NCBI GenBank assembly: GCA_910585215.1
Contig: CAJUDQ010000063.1
Span: 1 to 9,975 of the forward strand
Direction: 5' to 3'
DNA length: 9,975 bases
Origin: an uncultured Lachnospiraceae bacterium
GTDB lineage: Bacteria > Bacillota > Clostridia > Lachnospirales > Lachnospiraceae
In this document: positions 1 through 6,842 of the stretch, piece by piece
Position numbering within the stretch: the stretch's first letter is position 1
Layout: the number at the start of each line of letters is the position of its first letter
The notes under the pieces: generated by a model
The model's input: only the letters and a program-made list of their open reading frames with translations
Told to the model about the DNA's origin: nothing
Databases searched by the model: none
Position numbers and translations under genes: made by a program

Positions 1-43
1 TTCTCCGGAGTGACTGGAGTTCAGACGTGTGCTCTTCCGATCT
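1..43. other. Illumina TruSeq adapter remnant with i7 index (not biological)
   Basis: Bases 10-43 match the 34-base Illumina multiplexing/TruSeq Read 2 adapter, which begins gtgactggagttcagacgtg and ends in gctcttccgatct. Bases 2-9 (TCTCCGGA) sit exactly where the i7 index lies in the P7 primer and are the reverse complement of TCCGGAGA, which I recall as TruSeq HT index D702. Base 1 (T) fits the last base of the preceding P7 segment. This is library sequence left untrimmed at a contig end. Any reading frame that begins inside it, such as an ATG at 29, is an artefact. The adapter match is recognised from memory and is very specific. Confidence 0.97.
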
Positions 44-110
44 AATTTTCTCAACTGCAGTTGGATGCGAAAAAGATTTTTTTGGATTATGATTATCCTA
101 TCAAAGCGAA

Positions 111-116
111 AGGAGG
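111..116 (+). promoter_or_regulatory. Ribosome-binding site of the Maff2 gene
   Basis: A perfect AGGAGG lies 8 bases before the ATG at 125. It fixes that ATG as the start and rules out the longer in-frame ATG at 29, which lies in adapter sequence. Confidence 0.85.
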
Positions 117-124
117 AAAAAGAA

Positions 125-370
125 ATGGGAATATTAGCAACAGGGGATGCAACAGGAGTTTTAAGTGGTTTAGCGAATTTAAAATCACTTGTGTTTGGAA
201 TTATCGGCATTGTTGGTGTGATTTATTTAGGTTTCGGAATTTCTGATTTTGCCACCGCGTTATCCGACAGAGATTCCAGCAGCATGAAAAGCGCTGGCTA
301 TAAGATTGCCGGCGGGCTGGTTATGTCACTTGCCGGCGGTATTGTTACGCTTCTTGGAGTAGTAGGATAA
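125..370 (+). CDS. Maff2-family small membrane protein of a conjugative element (VirB2/TrbC-like)
   Basis: An 81-residue protein with two hydrophobic segments, about residues 22-40 and 59-80, joined by a short polar loop containing DRDSSSMK. Both segments are rich in Gly/Ala/Ile/Val. Size, layout and the N-terminal MGILATGDATG resemble the Maff2 family, which in Firmicute ICEs of the Tn1549/CTn type sits directly before a TrbL-like gene, as here. The length and two-helix form also resemble VirB2/TrbC pilins, and its place at the head of the cluster fits a pilin or membrane channel component; that role is inference. The start is chosen from the AGGAGG at 111-116. The next gene follows after 12 bases, so the two are probably co-transcribed. 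The family call is from memory, without a search. Confidence 0.75.
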   Translation: MGILATGDATGVLSGLANLKSLVFGIIGIVGVIYLGFGISDFATALSDRDSSSMKSAGYKIAGGLVMSLAGGIVTLLGVVG

Positions 371-382
371 GGAGGACAGGCA

Positions 383-1339
383 GTGAATATAATAGGAGAT
401 ATTTTAGAACCGGTTTGCACTTCCTTTGGCGATGCCATTAATTATGTTGCAAGGTCTATCATCAAAGGAGTTTGTTCCATTTTTAATGCACTTGTGGAAA
501 AAGCGTGTGAGTTTTTTACACAGACGCCTTGGGAGTTTGCAGGAGGAGAAGGCTCTAAGACCTGGAACCTCATTATGACATGCAACACAGTTTTTGTCAG
601 TATTGCAGTTTCCCTTATGTGTGTATTCTGGCTGATTGGGTTTTTAAGTGAAACAACGGATATCAAACAGGATTTGAGGCTGGAACAGCTTGTAAAAATT
701 TTTATCAAGCTGTTGGTGGCGGAGTTTTTTGTCTGTCACTCTCTGGATATTGTCTGCTGGTTTTTCTCCAGTGCAACTGCCATATGCCATGCAGTAATGG
801 GCGCAGATATCCAGATTGGAGTCAATTATGCAGAGGATATTCGTCCAATACTAGAATTACTGAACTCTGAAACAAACCCAAATGTCAAAGGGCTTACTTT
901 AATTGCAAACAATCTGGTTCTTCTTATTCTTGCCTTTATCTTTGCGTTTCTGTTAGCGGCGGTAGGAGTTTCTATCTTTATGGCGGCAGTCAAAAGATTT
1001 TTAAAGATACTGGTATTGATTCCTTATGGAAGTCTTGCAGCAAGCACGTTGGCTGGAAACCATACAATACAGAGAACAGCGGAAGGTTTTTACCGCTATG
1101 CCATTGCTTCGGCTTTGGAGGTCGTTACTATGATTCTTATGCTGTCAGTTGGTTCTGCGCTTTTGACAAACACAGAGATTCTGGAAAGCATGACAGGCAC
1201 GCCGCCTTCTGCTTCTTCCGGGGCAGGCTCTATTTTAATCTACATCATGGAATTTCTTGCCCTGAAAGCAGTTCTGTTGGGCTGCATTTCTACTGGAATG
1301 AAACAGGCGGAAGGGATTACACAAAGAATTGTAGGATAG
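383..1339 (+). CDS. TrbL/VirB6-like conjugal transfer membrane protein
   Basis: A 318-residue protein with a GTG start, placed 7 bases after GGAGG at 371-375. Hydrophobic segments lie near residues 66-88, 105-128, 172-203, 206-224, 238-262 and 283-303, giving about six membrane spans after an amphipathic N-terminus. The conserved-looking central stretch has small residues and basic turns (AAVKRFLKIL, IPYGSLAAS). Membrane topology, length and position straight after a Maff2 gene fit the TrbL/VirB6-like channel protein of Firmicute ICEs, the inner-membrane part of the type IV secretion channel that passes DNA. A Ser/Gly/Pro-rich loop near 270-282 separates the last two spans. The stop overlaps the ribosome-binding site of the next gene, so translation is likely coupled. 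The family is inferred from topology and context rather than from a catalytic motif. Confidence 0.75.
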   Translation: MNIIGDILEPVCTSFGDAINYVARSIIKGVCSIFNALVEKACEFFTQTPWEFAGGEGSKTWNLIMTCNTVFVSIAVSLMCVFWLIGFLSETTDIKQDLRLEQLVKIFIKLLVAEFFVCHSLDIVCWFFSSATAICHAVMGADIQIGVNYAEDIRPILELLNSETNPNVKGLTLIANNLVLLILAFIFAFLLAAVGVSIFMAAVKRFLKILVLIPYGSLAASTLAGNHTIQRTAEGFYRYAIASALEVVTMILMLSVGSALLTNTEILESMTGTPPSASSGAGSILIYIMEFLALKAVLLGCISTGMKQAEGITQRIVG

Positions 1340-1353
1340 GAGGTAATAAAAAA

Positions 1354-1758
1354 GTGAATAAGATTTTTTTATCAGGGCTTCTCTGGAAGAAGCCGGAAGT
1401 GAAGTTTACAGAAAATTTTGCAACTGTAAAATTTTCTCTTATGGATGGGAAAAACGAAAAATATGAATGTTTTGCTATAGACGGGCCTGCTTTTTGGCTT
1501 GCGGGGCTTGCAGCGCAGAAACAGATAACACGTGTATCTGTGTATGGGAAGCTGTGCAATTATCGCTACTACGATGCTGCGAATACGATGCACAAGAGTA
1601 AATATATCCTTGTGTATGCGTTTGAGGAAGGCGATATTGTTCCAGCAGAAATAGACAGCACAAGAGCAGAGCAGATAAATGAGAAAATGAATGCTTTTTT
1701 GCAGAAGGGATACGCCCCTATATCAAAAATAGAGGATTCTTATGTGAAGGAGGTCTGA
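1354..1758 (+). CDS. Single-stranded DNA-binding (SSB)-like protein of the conjugative element
   Basis: A 134-residue protein with a GTG start, 10 bases after AGGAGG at 1338-1343. The N-terminus (MNKIFLSGLL, then KKPEVKFTEN, then VKFSL) follows the pattern of the SSB OB-fold first strands. A later stretch at about residues 61-92 (VSVYGKL, NYRYYD, YILVYAFEEG) fits the remaining barrel strands. The C-terminus ends DSYVKEV and lacks the acidic DDDIPF-like tip by which housekeeping SSBs recruit partners. The OB core also appears shortened. This makes it a specialised element-borne SSB, presumably coating transferred strand DNA, rather than the cell's replication SSB. An SSB-like gene between TrbL-like and PrgI-like genes is a known arrangement in Tn1549-type elements, as I recall it. 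DNA binding has not been shown. Confidence 0.7.
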   Translation: MNKIFLSGLLWKKPEVKFTENFATVKFSLMDGKNEKYECFAIDGPAFWLAGLAAQKQITRVSVYGKLCNYRYYDAANTMHKSKYILVYAFEEGDIVPAEIDSTRAEQINEKMNAFLQKGYAPISKIEDSYVKEV

Positions 1759-1759
1759 A

Positions 1760-2218
1760 ATGCTGTCTATTGACACAAACAGCGATATTGACGACTACAA
1801 GGAAAGTATTATTGCAGGGTTAAACCTGAAGGAAACGTTGTGGGCTGGACTGGGAGTTGTATCAGTAGCGGCGGCAATATTGATTTTGACTATGCTTATA
1901 CATATCCCACTGACATTGAGTATTTATATCGCAAGCCCTGTAGCTGTGCCGTTTATTTTGACAGGGTTCTTTCAAAAAGATGGAATGAGTTTTTGGCAGC
2001 GTTTTCGAAGGAAACGGAACAAGAAACTTTCCAGACCATTAAGCTATGTTTCCACGGAATGTAAGGCGAGTTATCAGGCGCAGCGTCAAGAAGTGAAGGA
2101 AACAGATGAAAATGCAGAGTTTGAACATCTGCTTAGGCGCATGAAACTGGCAGGTATTGTTTTTGGAATCTGTATCCTTGTTGTGGTAGTTCTTATCGTG
2201 GTTTTTTTCATATTGTAG
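1760..2218 (+). CDS. PrgI-family (VirB3-like) conjugal transfer membrane protein, extended C-terminus
   Basis: A 152-residue protein starting at an ATG 6 bases after AAGGAGG (1747-1753), just past the previous stop. An N-terminal soluble stretch leads to two membrane spans at about residues 27-48 and 52-70. These are followed by FFQKDGMSFWQRF and a basic run ending RPLSYVSTE, close to the PrgI-family signature in which an EKDGM-like motif precedes a basic stretch and an R-P-Y-K-T-like end. PrgI proteins take the VirB3-like place in Gram-positive type IV secretion systems and usually lie directly before the VirB4 ATPase gene. Here a charged, probably helical stretch (about 103-128) and a third, very hydrophobic span (129-152) are added, making it longer than the roughly 110-120 residues usual for the family. 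No VirB4 gene follows. Confidence 0.7.
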   Translation: MLSIDTNSDIDDYKESIIAGLNLKETLWAGLGVVSVAAAILILTMLIHIPLTLSIYIASPVAVPFILTGFFQKDGMSFWQRFRRKRNKKLSRPLSYVSTECKASYQAQRQEVKETDENAEFEHLLRRMKLAGIVFGICILVVVVLIVVFFIL

Positions 2219-2228
2219 TAGAAAGTTT

Positions 2229-2234
2229 AGGAAG
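2229..2234 (+). promoter_or_regulatory. Ribosome-binding site deciding the tadA start
   Basis: AGGAAG lies 5 bases before the ATG at 2240. An in-frame GTG at 2234 overlaps this site, so it would have no usable spacing and is an unlikely start. Confidence 0.6.
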
Positions 2235-2239
2235 TGATT

Positions 2240-3478
2240 ATGAAGGAAGTTCAGGAAAATCAAGAAAAAGAAAAAATGATGAAGCTCATCTATGAAGTGC
2301 AGGACCACTTTATTAATGATTCGAAGGACTCGAAACTGATGGTGAAGCTCCATACAGATTATGAAAACGAAGCAACCAAGCAGGAAATACTAAAAGCAGC
2401 CAGACGGGAATTTTCTTTAAGAAAAGTGCCAGCAGAACAAATGGAACTATATATCCATATGTTTGAGGAATATATGTGGCGTTACTATGTGATAGAGCCT
2501 CTTATCAATGATGACAATATCACAGATATTAACTTGTATAATGAAGAACATGTGACAGTATTGACTGGGGATAATAAGCGTTATGTGACAGATGTGAAAT
2601 TTCACGACAGGAGTGATTATCTGCGGTTTATAAGAGTAACAGCACTGAAAAATGAAGTAAACCTGTCTAATATCAATGCACAACAGGTGTTTGTCGACGC
2701 CACCAGCAATGAAAAATATAAAATGAGAATTGATATTTCCACAGAGCTGATTAATTGTTCTGGAAGCCCTTACATGCACATCCGAAAAAACCCAAAACAG
2801 AAATACCAGACGGAAGATTTGGTGTATATGGGTACAATGTCAGAAGCGGAAATGGACTATATTATTAAAAGATTTAATGAAGGAACCGGCATGTTAATTG
2901 TAGGGGAAGGAAATTCCGGAAAATCTACATTATTAAATGCACTGCTTGACAAGGCAGACCACAATAAAAAAATTCTTGTAACACAGGAATCAGACGGGGA
3001 ATTGTTTACAGATTCAAAGAATGGAGGTCATCCAGATATTTTATTTCAGCATCTTATTCAAAATCGAGGCGAAGGCGGAGTGAATTATCTTCTGGGTGAT
3101 TTGATAGAAAAAGGGCTTGTCAGTGATTTTAACATGTTTATTATTGGGGAAGTAAAAGATAACCTGTCGGCGTCAAAACTGTTAAATGCTTCATTTACTG
3201 GAGCACAGGCAGTTACAACATTACATGGACCGGATGAATTTGCAGGAATTGAAAAAATGGCGGATTATGTCTGTCAGGGAACCGGTTACCGGTATGCAGA
3301 AGCGCTGAAACTTTTAAGGACCTTTGAAACCATTGTCTTTATGAAAAAGAGAAAACTTGCAGGAATTGCGGAAATCAAGGGTTGGGACTATAAAAATGAA
3401 CGACTTTTAATTGAACCGGCAGACATTATGAAAGGAAATCTTTCGGATTTTCTTCTCGCCGTAGAAGGCTGGAGATAA
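2240..3478 (+). CDS. tadA: TadA/CpaF-type secretion ATPase (VirB11/PulE superfamily)
   Basis: A 412-residue cytoplasmic ATPase that would power assembly of a Tad/Flp pilus or related secretion machine. The N-terminal domain has the typical IEPLINDDNITDINLY stretch near residues 86-100. Next come the aspartate-box-like MHIRK (about 179-183), the Walker A GEGNSGKST (222-230), a Walker B-like FIIGEVKD (300-307, with catalytic Glu at about 304) and the His box TTLHG (326-330). These motifs, in this order, are diagnostic of the CpaF/TadA branch. The gene lies directly before tadB and tadC, as in Tad loci. It also occupies the place where a VirB4 gene would be expected after PrgI. The P-loop contains GNSGKS rather than the commoner GSGKT, but all key residues are present, so it should be active. 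Confidence 0.9.
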   Translation: MKEVQENQEKEKMMKLIYEVQDHFINDSKDSKLMVKLHTDYENEATKQEILKAARREFSLRKVPAEQMELYIHMFEEYMWRYYVIEPLINDDNITDINLYNEEHVTVLTGDNKRYVTDVKFHDRSDYLRFIRVTALKNEVNLSNINAQQVFVDATSNEKYKMRIDISTELINCSGSPYMHIRKNPKQKYQTEDLVYMGTMSEAEMDYIIKRFNEGTGMLIVGEGNSGKSTLLNALLDKADHNKKILVTQESDGELFTDSKNGGHPDILFQHLIQNRGEGGVNYLLGDLIEKGLVSDFNMFIIGEVKDNLSASKLLNASFTGAQAVTTLHGPDEFAGIEKMADYVCQGTGYRYAEALKLLRTFETIVFMKKRKLAGIAEIKGWDYKNERLLIEPADIMKGNLSDFLLAVEGWR

Positions 3479-3507
3479 GTAAATAAGTTTGAAATGGAGG
3501 AAATGAT

Positions 3508-4473
3508 ATGAGCAGATTAATTTTTTTCAATATTCTGCTTGCAATTATCAGTATTTTATCAGCGATACTAATTGTACGGGCAGTAAACAGAAATAAAGCA
3601 CTGGAAAAAGTAAATGAAGGACTGAAAAAGAACCTTCAAAAAGCAGGGAAAGCGGCGGATAAAAGAAAACAGAAAGAGGAAACTCTCCGGATTGAGGATG
3701 GAAGCCAGGAAAAGGCATCTTTGTTTTATCGGATAGATGTCAGTCTTGCGCAAAGTGGACTTACAAAAAAGTTTCCATTTTTGAATACAGAGCTGTTTTT
3801 AGGTATTGTAATTGTCAGTATTGCAATCGCTTTTATAATTGGAATCCGGTACTCTCTGTTTGCAGGAATGACAGCAGCATTTCTCTCCGGATTTGTTTAT
3901 TATGCCATTGTTTATCTGTTAATGGCAGCAAACTATAAGAAAACAGAGAAACAGATAGTAAATTTTGTGGATATGCTGAAAAACTATTCCAGAACGTCAG
4001 ATGACATTTTGACAATTTTTAAAAACGTATCACTGTATCTGGAAGAACCGCTGAAAAGCGCAGTCAATGAATGTTGCGCGGAAGCAGCGGCAACCGGGGA
4101 TTTATCCGCGGCTATGATACGTATGTCTATCAAGGTGGAACATAAGGAATTTAAGAAGATTGTGGCGAATCTGGAAATCTGTTCCAGAAGAAAAGCCAAC
4201 TACAGTGAAGTTATAGACAGGTCTATGAAGCAGCTTAAAGATTATGTAGCAGTCAGGGAGGAAAATAAAAGAATGGTGGGAAATGCCAGAAAAACAATTT
4301 TAATGATGATTGGCATAGGAATCCTCTGTTTTTATATGTTAAATGACTTAAAAGAAGAGGGAATCCTTCGTTTTATGCAACAGTCTATCATCGGCCAGAT
4401 AATTTTATTTTATCTGTTTCTTACTGTTTTGTATTCTCTTTGGAAAATGCTCTCTATGGGGCAGAAGGAGTAG
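3508..4473 (+). CDS. tadB: TadB-like pilus platform protein (type II secretion F domain)
   Basis: A 321-residue membrane protein, ATG 7 bases after GGAGG. An N-terminal membrane anchor (about 4-22) is followed by a basic, coiled-coil-like stretch (about 28-65). There is a pair of spans at about 95-138, a cytoplasmic helical T2SSF domain (about 150-260) and two C-terminal spans (about 263-279 and 293-312). This is the TadB layout: inner-membrane platform protein that couples the TadA ATPase to pilin polymerisation. The T2SSF domain is divergent, so the call rests on topology, domain position and the order tadA-tadB-tadC. The following gene starts only 2 bases after the stop, so translation is probably coupled. 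Confidence 0.8.
   Translation: MSRLIFFNILLAIISILSAILIVRAVNRNKALEKVNEGLKKNLQKAGKAADKRKQKEETLRIEDGSQEKASLFYRIDVSLAQSGLTKKFPFLNTELFLGIVIVSIAIAFIIGIRYSLFAGMTAAFLSGFVYYAIVYLLMAANYKKTEKQIVNFVDMLKNYSRTSDDILTIFKNVSLYLEEPLKSAVNECCAEAAATGDLSAAMIRMSIKVEHKEFKKIVANLEICSRRKANYSEVIDRSMKQLKDYVAVREENKRMVGNARKTILMMIGIGILCFYMLNDLKEEGILRFMQQSIIGQIILFYLFLTVLYSLWKMLSMGQKE
4465..4470 (+). promoter_or_regulatory. Ribosome-binding site deciding the tadC start
   Basis: AAGGAG at the very end of tadB lies 5 bases before the ATG at 4476. An in-frame ATG at 4440, inside tadB, would add 12 non-conserved-looking residues ahead of the membrane anchor and has no such site. Confidence 0.7.
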
Positions 4474-4475
4474 AT

Positions 4476-5348
4476 ATGCAGATAATACATATGATTGTTA
4501 TCATACTTAGCCTGGTTATTGCTCTTTTAGGAGCCTTATTGTTTGTATTTTTGTCAAAAAACAAAATCAAAGACGAGGACCTTCTGGAAGCAAAAAAAAT
4601 CCTCCAGAAAAGAGAACAGGAAGCAAAGGAAGAACAATATAAGAAGTTATTCTTTAAAATCTTTAAAAAAGAATCTTCCTATGAGTATAAAGCGCTTGCT
4701 TTGTCCCGTATGGGAGTGAATTACCATATGGGCAGGATAATTACTCCCTCAGAATATTTAATGATACAGCTTGCAGGCGCAGCCTTCTTTCTCTTTATTG
4801 GTATTTTTTCCTTTGGAGTGTTGGGGATAGCGACAGGTATTTTGGGGTATTTTCTTCCACAGTTGTTGTTTCAATATTTGAATGAAAAAGATAATGAAAA
4901 AATGCTGCCGGATATCAAAAGTATTTTTGATACCATGCTTGTCAATCTGGAGGCAGGAGTGTTTTTGACAGAGGCAGTTGCAGACAGTTATAGGCATGTA
5001 GAAAACAGGAGACTGAAAAAAGCCCTGCTGGAGCTGAACAGCGAGCTGATAGCAACGAATGACTTTGAGGAGTCAGTAAGTAAGTTTGAATTAAAATTCA
5101 GCAATAAATATATCAACAACTTATGTGTGATATTAAAGCAGTCCAGAGATTCAGGAATGTCCGTTGAAATGCTTTCGGACATGTCCAGTTATATGACCGA
5201 TGTCTCAAGGGCGCTTAATATAAAGAAACAAAAAAAGCTCGACGGTGAAGGGCTGAAGGTGGAAGTTATGCTGTATATAGGGATTATTGCAACATGTCTT
5301 TATATTACCTTATCTACCTTTGGCGACAGTATGAGCCAGCTATTTTAA
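4476..5348 (+). CDS. tadC: TadC-like pilus platform protein (type II secretion F domain)
   Basis: A 290-residue membrane protein. An N-terminal anchor (about 5-26) leads into a charged helical stretch (about 30-65), then a span pair (about 93-135), a cytoplasmic T2SSF helical domain (about 145-262) and a last span (about 263-281). The T2SSF part is well formed: it starts LPDIKSIFDTMLVNLEAG, continues with a helix containing FEESVSKFELKF, and ends in a stretch with SRDSGMSVEML. TadC pairs with TadB as the inner-membrane platform of Tad pili. The start at 4476 is chosen because of the AAGGAG at 4465-4470. The gene lies 2 bases after tadB and 17 bases before the pilin-like gene. Confidence 0.85.
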   Translation: MQIIHMIVIILSLVIALLGALLFVFLSKNKIKDEDLLEAKKILQKREQEAKEEQYKKLFFKIFKKESSYEYKALALSRMGVNYHMGRIITPSEYLMIQLAGAAFFLFIGIFSFGVLGIATGILGYFLPQLLFQYLNEKDNEKMLPDIKSIFDTMLVNLEAGVFLTEAVADSYRHVENRRLKKALLELNSELIATNDFEESVSKFELKFSNKYINNLCVILKQSRDSGMSVEMLSDMSSYMTDVSRALNIKKQKKLDGEGLKVEVMLYIGIIATCLYITLSTFGDSMSQLF

Positions 5349-5365
5349 TTTAAGGAGGTCAAAAA

Positions 5366-5644
5366 ATGGCAACAGTAGTAACAGCAGTCACAAACAAAAT
5401 GAACGGTCTGTTTATTCAGGCAAAAATCAAAAAGAGGCAAATGAAGGACAGATTTGCCTGGAAGTTTCTGCAGAAACATGAAGGAATTGACGGTATTATC
5501 GTAGCATTAATCCTGATTGTAATTGCAGTTGGAATTGGAATCTTTTTCAGGAATACCATTATGGATGTACTGTCTTCCGCATTAAATACTGTACAGTCAA
5601 AAATCTCAGCACTGTTCAGCGGAACTTCCGGTGGTGTATCTTAA
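5366..5644 (+). CDS. Flp1-like pilin candidate
   Basis: A 92-residue protein, ATG 7 bases after AAGGAGG (5352-5358). A basic, polar N-terminus of about 40 residues is followed by KHEGIDGIIV and a single hydrophobic helix (about 42-62), then FRNTIMDVLSSAL and a Ser/Gly-rich end. The pattern 'acidic residue, Gly, short acidic motif, long hydrophobic helix, FR-T-I' resembles the Flp1-like pilins of Clostridia. In classical Flp pilins the prepilin peptidase cuts after a Gly, just before a hydrophobic helix with Glu-Tyr at positions +5/+6. Here the likeliest cut is after Gly40, with Asp42 as the nearby acidic residue, so the site is non-canonical. Position right after tadC supports the major pilin role. 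The long leader-like N-terminus is also unusual. Confidence 0.65.
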   Translation: MATVVTAVTNKMNGLFIQAKIKKRQMKDRFAWKFLQKHEGIDGIIVALILIVIAVGIGIFFRNTIMDVLSSALNTVQSKISALFSGTSGGVS

Positions 5645-6117
5645 TGCCAGGCAGAAAAAAGCCGCCAGCAGACAGAAGGATACAAAGCAGAAGAACACCT
5701 GTAAAACATCAGGGAGATATGGGAATAGGCTCCATGCTGGTTATGATTCTTACTTTAATGATGGCGCTGATATTGATTATGGCATATGCTTCATGGCATG
5801 GCCGGCTGGCGGCTCAGGACAGTATCTATTTGACAATAGGGACCTATTTAAAATCGATTGAATCTTCCGGCTGTCTGACAGAGGAGCAGAAGGAACAGCT
5901 TGTGAATGAACTGGAGAGATATGGAATGGAAAATATCAATCTGGAAGGGACAACGCTTGCGCATGTACCTTATGGCAGCAAGGTAACACTTCGTGTCAGG
6001 GGAAGAGTGCACTTGTCAGAAGTACCAGATTTGGTTATTGAAGATAATGATATCCGTTTTCATCAGGATTCTTATATCGAAGTGGATATTCTGCGTTCCG
6101 GAATTTCATTTTCCTGA
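5644..6117 (+). CDS. Pseudopilin-like protein (TadE/DUF4320-like), translationally coupled
   Basis: A 157-residue protein whose ATG overlaps the stop of the preceding gene by one base (TAATG), with no clear ribosome-binding site of its own; it is probably translated by re-initiation. A strongly basic N-terminus (RKK, RR, QSRR) precedes QGDMGIGS and one membrane helix (about 30-49). A soluble domain follows: a helix with GCLTEEQKEQLVNELERYGM and then beta-rich stretches (KVTLRVRGRVHL, YIEVDI). This layout of one N-terminal helix plus a small alpha/beta domain is that of minor pilins and pseudopilins. I recall a similar pattern in DUF4320 proteins of clostridial Tad loci, but cannot confirm it without a profile search. 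Probably a minor component of the pilus. Confidence 0.6.
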   Translation: MPGRKKPPADRRIQSRRTPVKHQGDMGIGSMLVMILTLMMALILIMAYASWHGRLAAQDSIYLTIGTYLKSIESSGCLTEEQKEQLVNELERYGMENINLEGTTLAHVPYGSKVTLRVRGRVHLSEVPDLVIEDNDIRFHQDSYIEVDILRSGISFS

Positions 6118-6178
6118 CCTGTCCATCTTCTGTTTTCTTTCATAATTAGGTTTTTAGGCTGTTGGCAAAAGGAGGATT

Positions 6179-6829
6179 ATGCAGGGCGGATTGAAAAAAA
6201 GAAGAAACATGTTATTGAGGAAGCAGGAGGGCGCGGTAGAGGCAGTTATTTTGTGTTCCGTGCTGCTTCTGTGTCTGGTTGGTATTACCGTTTACAGTCT
6301 TCAGCTTCGAGTTGCAAAAAATGAAAAGTATATGGTGGATAACGCTGTCATTGCGGCGGCGACTTCCACGCTGGTAACAGATTTATACCAGTACGCAACA
6401 ACTGAAGAAAATGTACTGGACTGTACAGGGGATGCATACTCAAATGGACTGTATGACCAGCCATTAGAAGCAACGAAAGAAGCGTGTAAAGTGGCGTATG
6501 GCCGTTTTCTGGAGAGCCTGTCAGCAGCGCTTGGGCTGGACAGCTCCTTAACGCCGGTATCGGCAGAAAATTATTTAAAGTCGGTATCAGTAAAGGAATT
6601 TACCGTTTACAATGTGGTGAAGGAGGGAATCTATTCCTGTACCTATACCTCATCAGGATATCAGGATGGATTTTTTCATGGCAGTAATGTAACAATCAAT
6701 ACAAAAGGAATGGATATGGAAGTGCTTCAGACATCGGTTTATGTGGACATTGTATTTACAGTAGAAGTGTTTGGAAAGCAATATGAGATACCAGTTCAGG
6801 AGTATGTATACAGTTATCATTGGGAATAG
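6179..6829 (+). CDS. Second pseudopilin-like protein (TadE/TadF-like), function unproven
   Basis: A 216-residue protein. The N-terminus is basic (KKRRN, LRKQ) and leads into QEGAVEAVILCSVLLLCLVGITVYS. The motif 'EGAVEA' just before a hydrophobic helix (about 20-42) resembles the processing region of TadE-like pseudopilins, with Gly18 and Glu21 as candidate key residues. A mostly beta, extracellular-looking domain follows, with two cysteines near 82 and 103 and a third near 154. The start at 6179 follows AAAAGGAGG by only 3 bases, which is short. Later candidate starts (TTG 6191, ATG 6209) have worse spacing. A 61-base gap without a gene separates it from the previous gene, the widest in the cluster. 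It lies just before the CpaB-like gene. Confidence 0.6.
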   Translation: MQGGLKKRRNMLLRKQEGAVEAVILCSVLLLCLVGITVYSLQLRVAKNEKYMVDNAVIAAATSTLVTDLYQYATTEENVLDCTGDAYSNGLYDQPLEATKEACKVAYGRFLESLSAALGLDSSLTPVSAENYLKSVSVKEFTVYNVVKEGIYSCTYTSSGYQDGFFHGSNVTINTKGMDMEVLQTSVYVDIVFTVEVFGKQYEIPVQEYVYSYHWE

Positions 6830-6842
6830 GGAACTTTATTAT

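Noticed and set aside
52..63. Perfect 12-base palindrome CAACTGCAGTTG near the contig start
   Set aside because: It has no loop for a hairpin, no second copy nearby, and lies next to the artificial contig end; could be chance.
44..92. Possible tail of an upstream gene, with a stop (TGA) at 90-92 in one frame
   Set aside because: Only 16 codons before the stop, another frame stays open too, and the contig end hides the rest; no product can be assigned.
29..124. In-frame N-terminal extension of the Maff2 gene starting at an ATG at 29
   Set aside because: The ATG lies inside adapter sequence and the strong AGGAGG at 111-116 points to the ATG at 125.
61..246. Small plus-strand open frame overlapping the Maff2 gene
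   Set aside because: It covers a well-supported gene in another frame, has no ribosome-binding site and gives a Trp/Cys/Arg/Phe-rich product typical of a shadow frame.
442..708. Minus-strand open frames across the cluster (also 1317-1663, 2039-2353, 2447-2779, 3568-4199, 4758-5182, 6839-7084)
   Set aside because: All lie opposite well-supported genes, lack ribosome-binding sites and encode nothing recognisable.
5631..5861. Plus-strand open frame overlapping the start of the first pseudopilin gene
   Set aside because: Its start is inside the Flp1-like gene and its product is a frame-shifted shadow without hydrophobic pilin helix.
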